NCBI RefSeq assembly: GCF_003583935.1
Contig: NZ_QYRN01000002.1
Span: 434,001 to 498,000 of the forward strand
Origin: Aureimonas flava
GTDB lineage: Bacteria > Pseudomonadota > Alphaproteobacteria > Rhizobiales > Rhizobiaceae
Length of the DNA stretch: 64,000 bases
Direction: 5' to 3'
Part shown: in pieces, positions 60,205-64,000 of the stretch
Layout of the letters: each line of letters opens with the position of its first letter
How positions within the stretch are numbered: position 1 is the stretch's first letter
Program-made: the position numbers and the translations under genes
Notes under the pieces: model-generated
The model's database searches: none
Seen by the model: only the letters and a program-made list of their open reading frames with translations
Told to the model about the DNA's origin: nothing

Positions 60205-60969
60205 TCATCGCTTGCGGCGCGCCTCGAAGCCCTTCACGCGCTCGATCGTGTCCGGGTGGGAGAAGGCTTCGACCGTCACGGTCTCCTCGTGGTCCACCGC
60301 CCGCCAGAGCGCGTCGCCGAGCGCGCCGTTCAGCGTCGACTTCAGCTTGGCGGTGGCGAAGCGCGATTTGGCCGCGATGCGCGCCGCCAGGTCCAGCGCG
60401 CAGGCGAGCATCTCGTCGCGCGGCACCACGCGGTTGACGATGCCGAGCGCCTCCAGGCGCGCGGCGCTCTGCCGCTCGCCGAGCAGGAGCAGTTCCATCG
60501 CCCGCTGGTAGCCGACGGTGAGCGGCAGGAGGTGGGTGACGCCGCCGGTGACGAAATGACCCCAGTCCATCTCGGGAAAGAAGGCGACGAGATCGTCCGA
60601 GGCGACCACGAGGTCGCAGTTCAGCAGCCATTCGAAGCCGCCGCCCACCGCGTAGCCGTGGATCGCGCCCACCACCGGCTTGTCGCGCCCCATCAGGAGG
60701 CGGGTGACCGACTGGATCGCCGCGACGTGGTCGCGGACGGCCTCGTCGCTCTCGGTCTGGAGGTCGAACTCCTTGAGGTCGTCGCCGGAGCAGAAGGCCC
60801 GGCCGTTGCCGGTGAGCACGATCGCGCCGGTGCCGGCGTCGTCGAAGGCGGCTTCCAGGGCGGCGACGAAGTCGCGCATCAGGTCGCCGCTGATGGCGTT
60901 CAGCCGGTCCGGCCGGTCGAGAGTGACGAGGCCGACCGCCTCCCGGCGTTCGTAGAGGGCGAAGCTCAC
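60205..60969 (-). CDS. Enoyl-CoA hydratase/isomerase family protein
   Basis: A 254-aa crotonase-fold enzyme. The oxyanion-hole segments AFCSGDDLKEFD (about residue 58) and IHGYAVGGGFEWLLNCDLVV (about residue 103) are clear; the region where hydratases place the second catalytic Glu reads FFPEMDWGHFVTGG. This suggests a hydratase, isomerase or lyase acting on the CoA thioester made by the ligase upstream. GTG at 60969 overlaps the ligase stop (GTGA), so the two genes are coupled. Confidence 0.9.
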   Translation of the reverse strand: MSFALYERREAVGLVTLDRPDRLNAISGDLMRDFVAALEAAFDDAGTGAIVLTGNGRAFCSGDDLKEFDLQTESDEAVRDHVAAIQSVTRLLMGRDKPVVGAIHGYAVGGGFEWLLNCDLVVASDDLVAFFPEMDWGHFVTGGVTHLLPLTVGYQRAMELLLLGERQSAARLEALGIVNRVVPRDEMLACALDLAARIAAKSRFATAKLKSTLNGALGDALWRAVDHEETVTVEAFSHPDTIERVKGFEARRKR

Positions 60970-62282
60970 GATGGTGTCCTTTCGATCAGGGCGGTCTTGC
61001 CGTCGGTGCGCGGCAGGCTGTCGGGCGGCAGCAGCGTGACCTCGGCCGAGGCCCCCGCATGCTGGCGGATCGCGGCCTCGAGCGCGCGGGCGGCCCCCGC
61101 GTAGTCCGCGGCATCGAGGCCGTGCGCGGCCTCGGCCCGCACCACGATGCGATCCCACGGCCCGGCGCCCGCCAGCACGATGCGGAACTGGCCGGAGGCG
61201 AGGTCGGGCCGGCTCATCACGCCGGTCTGCACGGCGGTGGGGAAGACGTTGATCCCGCGCACGTTGAACATGTCGTCGGTGCGCCCCGTCACGCGGAAGC
61301 GCCAGGTCGTCCGTCCGCAGTCGCAGGGTCCGGTTCCGGTGACGGTGACCACGTCGCGCGTCCGGTAGCGCAGGAGCGGCTGGCACTCCTTCTCCACATG
61401 GGTGCAGACGAGCTCGCCGACGGCGCCCTCGCGGATCGACACGGCGCTGCCCGCGGCGTCGATCAGCTCCACGAACACGGCGTCGGCGCCGTGGAAATGC
61501 AGGTCGTTGGAGTGCTCGCACTGGCTGGCGAAGTTGCTCATCACCTCCGACATGCCGTAGTTGGCGTTGCGCACGCCGAAGCCCCACACGTCCTCCATCG
61601 ACTGCCGGAACTCGATGTTGTCGAGGCCGGCCTCGCCGCCGAACAGGCCGAGCCGGAGCTTGAGCTCGCGCGGATCGCGCCCTTCGCCCCGAAGGAGCTT
61701 TTCCAGGAGCGCCGGGTAGGAGGGCGTGCACGAGATCGCCGTGACGCCGAGATCCGCGATCGTGTCCAGGAGCAGCCGGGTGTTGCCGACGCCGAACGGG
61801 ACGACGCAGGCGCCCGTCTCCTCGAGGGTCATGTGGTCGGTGACGCCGCCGGTCCACATGCAGTAGTTCAGGCAGTGCACGACCCGATCACCGGGTCGCA
61901 GCCCCGCGCAGAACTGCGACCGCCCGCCGATCCGCGCGATCGTGTCGACGTCCCGCCGACTGTTGGCGACCTGCAGGGCGCGCCCCGTGGTGCCCGAGGT
62001 GCGATGGACGCGCACCACCCGATCCGCCCCGCAGGCGATGTGGTCGCCGAACGGCGAGAGCCGTTCCTGGCTGAGCCGCAACTCGTCCTTCCCGGTGAAC
62101 GGAAGCTCCGCGATGCCGTCGAGCGTGACCGCCTTGCCGGACACGCCGCGCAAGGCGTCGCGGTAGAAGTCGGAGGCGGCGAGGACATAGGCCCACTGGC
62201 GCGCCCACTTGTCGTCCTGGACGCGTCGCGTCGCCTCGGGCGTCAGCGTCTCGAACTCGGGATGAAGCATGGCGTCCGGCAT
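60966..62282 (-). CDS. PaaK-like phenylacetate-CoA ligase family protein
   Basis: A 438-aa AMP-forming aryl/acyl-CoA ligase of the PaaK family. The ATP-binding RVHRTSGTTGRALQV loop (about residue 92), NYGMSEVMSNFASQ (about residue 238), RYRTRDVV and GRTDDMFNVRGINVFPT are conserved. The substrate pocket cannot be read, and no paa ring-oxidation genes are nearby, so phenylacetate is not assumed. A Cys pair, GPCDCGRT, near residue 315 is common in the family. The operon promoter is sigma-54 type. ATG 62282 has GAGG upstream; ATG 62270 is possible. Confidence 0.9.
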   Translation of the reverse strand: MPDAMLHPEFETLTPEATRRVQDDKWARQWAYVLAASDFYRDALRGVSGKAVTLDGIAELPFTGKDELRLSQERLSPFGDHIACGADRVVRVHRTSGTTGRALQVANSRRDVDTIARIGGRSQFCAGLRPGDRVVHCLNYCMWTGGVTDHMTLEETGACVVPFGVGNTRLLLDTIADLGVTAISCTPSYPALLEKLLRGEGRDPRELKLRLGLFGGEAGLDNIEFRQSMEDVWGFGVRNANYGMSEVMSNFASQCEHSNDLHFHGADAVFVELIDAAGSAVSIREGAVGELVCTHVEKECQPLLRYRTRDVVTVTGTGPCDCGRTTWRFRVTGRTDDMFNVRGINVFPTAVQTGVMSRPDLASGQFRIVLAGAGPWDRIVVRAEAAHGLDAADYAGAARALEAAIRQHAGASAEVTLLPPDSLPRTDGKTALIERTPS

Positions 62283-62349
62283 CCGGTGGACCTCGTGTGG
62301 CGTCGTTCAAGTCCGGCAGGCCCGATGGCGCCGCTTGGGGGATCATGCG

Positions 62350-62364
62350 GCAAGGACCGTGCCA
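62350..62364 (-). promoter_or_regulatory. Sigma-54 (-24/-12) promoter of the ligase-hydratase operon
   Basis: On the minus strand TGGCAC-GGTCC-TTGC matches the sigma-54 consensus TGGCAC-N5-TTGC exactly. Transcription would start near 62338, giving a leader of about 56 nt to the ligase ATG at 62282. Confidence 0.88.
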
Positions 62365-62412
62365 GTTCTCCCGACATCGGAACGCAAGCACCCGGCGCCG
62401 CAGAGGCCCCAC

Positions 62413-62465
62413 AACGTATCGTATCGTTACGTCAAGAAATCTGACAAACGTATAGTTTCGTTACG
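62413..62465. promoter_or_regulatory. Tandem 19-bp repeat, candidate enhancer sites
   Basis: AACGTATCGTATCGTTACG (62413-62431) and a copy at 62447-62465 differing at two of 19 positions. Each has AACG...CGTT dyad ends. They lie about 75-130 bp upstream of the predicted sigma-54 start and are the most AT-rich stretch locally. They are likely binding sites for the regulator at 58293-60044. The rest of this 360-bp gap shows nothing else clear. Confidence 0.7.
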
Positions 62466-62642
62466 AATGCTCAGCGTGGCGCGCTGGATCGCTTGGCGGG
62501 AGTTTGCCGCCTCTCCGACGCATCGGACACCTCCCATGTCGCACCGAGAGAGCGCCTGCGGGGAGGGAAAGCCGAAGGATCGGATTCGGCCGGGGAGCGA
62601 TCGAAGGCGGCGAGCGTTTCCCCCCGAACAGGAGACGTTCCG

Positions 62643-62987
62643 ATGATCCGTCCCACGCTTCGCGCCCTTTGCGCCGTCCTTCTCGTCGGCATGGCGCCGG
62701 CTGTCGCCCAGACCGTCCCGTCGCCCGCCGCTCCGAGCGACGGCGGGGCGCCCAACCAGGCCATCGCGCCGTCCACCGATCCGTGCGCGGCCCGCCCGGC
62801 GGACGGGTCCGGCACCTCGCTGAGCGGGCAGCTCGCCGACTGCAACGGCGTGCTCACGCCGCCGGACACCGGGCCGACCGGGATCGAGGTTCCCGTGCCG
62901 GCGCCCGACCCCGGCACCACGCCGGTGATCCCGCCCGGCGCGGTGCCGGACCAGCCGGGAGCGGCGGCCCCCGCGAACCCGACCTGA
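62643..62987 (+). CDS. Secreted Pro/Ala-rich protein of unknown function
   Basis: A 114-aa protein with a Sec signal peptide (TLRALCAVLLVGMAPAVAQ, cleavage near residue 23). The mature part is rich in Pro, Ala, Gly and Asp, with two Cys (DPCAARPADG and LADCNGVL) that might form a disulfide; similar small Rhizobiales exported proteins carry this spacing. No domain is recognised. ATG at 62643 follows GGAGACG; the open frame upstream to 62493 adds unlikely residues. Confidence 0.75.
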   Translation: MIRPTLRALCAVLLVGMAPAVAQTVPSPAAPSDGGAPNQAIAPSTDPCAARPADGSGTSLSGQLADCNGVLTPPDTGPTGIEVPVPAPDPGTTPVIPPGAVPDQPGAAAPANPT

Positions 62988-63023
62988 TCGCCACGCGCGG
63001 CGACCGCGTGCCGGGCATGGGGA

Positions 63024-64000
63024 TCAGAGGCCGACGTCCTGGAGGAGGCCAGCGGCCAGCGTCAGACGTGCCACCGAGGTCTCGCCCGTTCCCGCCAGCC
63101 GCTGAAGCTGCTCCGAGGCGGCGCGCAGGGCCTCGCCCTGCGAGGCCGCCCAGTCCGCCACGGAATCCTCGCCGCCGCCCTCGCCGAGAGCGAGGATGGT
63201 GAGGCGCCGGCGCTCGCGCGCGATCTGGCTGCCGGCGCGCTCGAGCGCCAGGGTCTCGTAGTAGTCGCTCGGGCGGAGCGTCACCAGGGCCTCCTCGAGC
63301 CGGCCGATGTGCAGCGCCTGCGTCAGGGCGAAGGTGGCGCGCATCGCCTCGCCGAACGGTCGGCCGGTTTCACGTGAAACACGCTCGACGTCCGGAACCA
63401 GGGCGAGGAGCGGCAGGCGGGCGACGCGGGTGGCGAGCTCCTCGGGCACCCCAGCCGCCGTCCACTCGGCCTGGCGCGCGGCGAACTCGGCGCGGGCATG
63501 CTCGCTCGCCAGGTCCACCAGCGCGGGGCCGAACTCGGCGGACAGCCGGCGCAGCGCGGCCACAGTCTCGCCGAGGTCGAAGGTGCCCGCACGCGCCAGG
63601 CCGGCGACGCCGACCTGCAGGAAGAAGGACACCGCGGCATAGAGGTCGTTCTGCACCGCGCCGGGCAGGCGCGCGTCCAGCGCGTCGATCTCGGCCAGGA
63701 GCTCGGCGACCGCGAACCCGTCGGCGATCGCCACATAGGCGGCCGCCAGCGCCGCGCCGGAGCGCCCGGTGGCGTCGCGCAGCACCGTGGCGAAGGACAC
63801 GCCGAGATGGTTGACGAAGCTGTTGGCGAGGCCCGTGGCCACGATCTCGCGGCGCAGCCGGTGCGCGAGGACGTCGGCCTCGAACTTCTCGCGCAGCGCC
63901 TTCGGGAAATAGGCGAGGAGCCGGTCGGCGAGATAGGGATCGTCGGGCAGGGGGCTCGCGACCAGCGCGTTGAACAGGTCGATCTTGGCATAGGCCAGGA
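63024..64000 (-). CDS. NAD-specific glutamate dehydrogenase (large type), C-terminal part
   Basis: The 3' end of a large bacterial NAD-glutamate dehydrogenase; the gene runs off the right edge of the window, so about 325 codons are visible of a protein that is usually over 1,500 residues. The segments AYAKIDLFNALVASPLPDDP (right edge), LRREIVATGLANSFVNHLG and DLYAAVSFFLQVG are typical of its C-terminal domain, with no break at the ATG near 63842. It converts glutamate to 2-oxoglutarate. A parS-like site inside the coding sequence encodes RVSRET. Confidence 0.9.
   Translation of the reverse strand, partial: LAYAKIDLFNALVASPLPDDPYLADRLLAYFPKALREKFEADVLAHRLRREIVATGLANSFVNHLGVSFATVLRDATGRSGAALAAAYVAIADGFAVAELLAEIDALDARLPGAVQNDLYAAVSFFLQVGVAGLARAGTFDLGETVAALRRLSAEFGPALVDLASEHARAEFAARQAEWTAAGVPEELATRVARLPLLALVPDVERVSRETGRPFGEAMRATFALTQALHIGRLEEALVTLRPSDYYETLALERAGSQIARERRRLTILALGEGGGEDSVADWAASQGEALRAASEQLQRLAGTGETSVARLTLAAGLLQDVGL
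63366..63381. promoter_or_regulatory. parS-like site 5, inside the glutamate dehydrogenase gene
   Basis: GGTTTCACGTGAAACA matches parS at 15 of 16 positions and is within coding sequence, about 28 kb from parB. Confidence 0.85.

Overview
The window comes from a GC-rich alphaproteobacterium, most likely order Hyphomicrobiales (Rhizobiales). The evidence is the gene order: hisA-hisF-hisE-coaA; secB / dnaQ-coaE-aroE-maf facing hemE; rho-mnmE-mnmG-rsmG-parA-parB followed by holA-lptE-leuS; htpX-rsmB-heparinase-purH; a Tim44-MltA-Smr-XRE cluster; and a large NAD-glutamate dehydrogenase. Genus cannot be fixed from the sequence alone. Almost every gene is chromosomal housekeeping, and no phage, IS element, CRISPR array, tRNA or rRNA was seen.

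The window appears to contain the chromosomal origin and partition region. A gene-free 610-bp stretch between maf and hemE (22933-23542) carries a DnaA-box-like site, a CtrA-like site, six GANTC sites and a locally AT-rich tract, and genes run outward on both sides of it. parA-parB lie 10 kb to the right. Five parS-like 16-mers are spread across the window at about 0.74, 13.7, 32.8, 48.9 and 63.4 kb.

Layout. 0-5.2 kb: histidine genes, with a Uma2-family nuclease gene wedged between hisA and hisF, then coaA and a Tat-exported glucan biosynthesis protein. 5.2-9.5 kb: a LuxR-type solo regulator coupled to alkB, hslU, and a divergent SDR/HxlR pair. 9.5-13.7 kb: ilvD, a class II glutamine amidotransferase, and an Asp/Glu racemase divergent from an Lrp regulator. 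13.9-20 kb: cell-envelope and export genes (DUF1402, mltA, Tim44-like, fxsA, secB, EamA). 20-25.4 kb: dnaQ-coaE-aroE-maf, oriC, hemE, hemJ. 25.4-35.3 kb: gntK, rho, a YbaK protein, mnmE, a small ArsR/SRPBCC/Uma2 block, mnmG, rsmG, parA, parB. 35-45 kb: lprI-like, an aldo/keto reductase, holA, lptE, leuS, yggS, an AI-2E transporter, acsA. 45-58 kb: an HD-GYP protein, an orphan mini-transcription unit, DUF1003, cfa, gdx under a guanidine-II riboswitch, a frameshifted nuclease, htpX, rsmB, a heparinase-like gene behind a perfect CtrA box, and purH. 58-62.7 kb: a sigma-54 module. 63-64 kb: the 3' part of NAD-glutamate dehydrogenase.

Least ordinary elements. (1) A sigma-54 module: an enhancer-binding protein, an exact -24/-12 promoter with a tandem 19-mer upstream, and a two-gene operon of a PaaK-like CoA ligase and an enoyl-CoA hydratase. 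(2) A free-standing mini-gene at 46.53-46.77 kb: promoter, 12-nt perfect Shine-Dalgarno, 25-codon ORF, hairpins, intrinsic terminator. (3) Two ACGA-loop hairpins upstream of gdx. (4) The oriC/parS arrangement. (5) A dense palindrome mosaic between hemE and hemJ.
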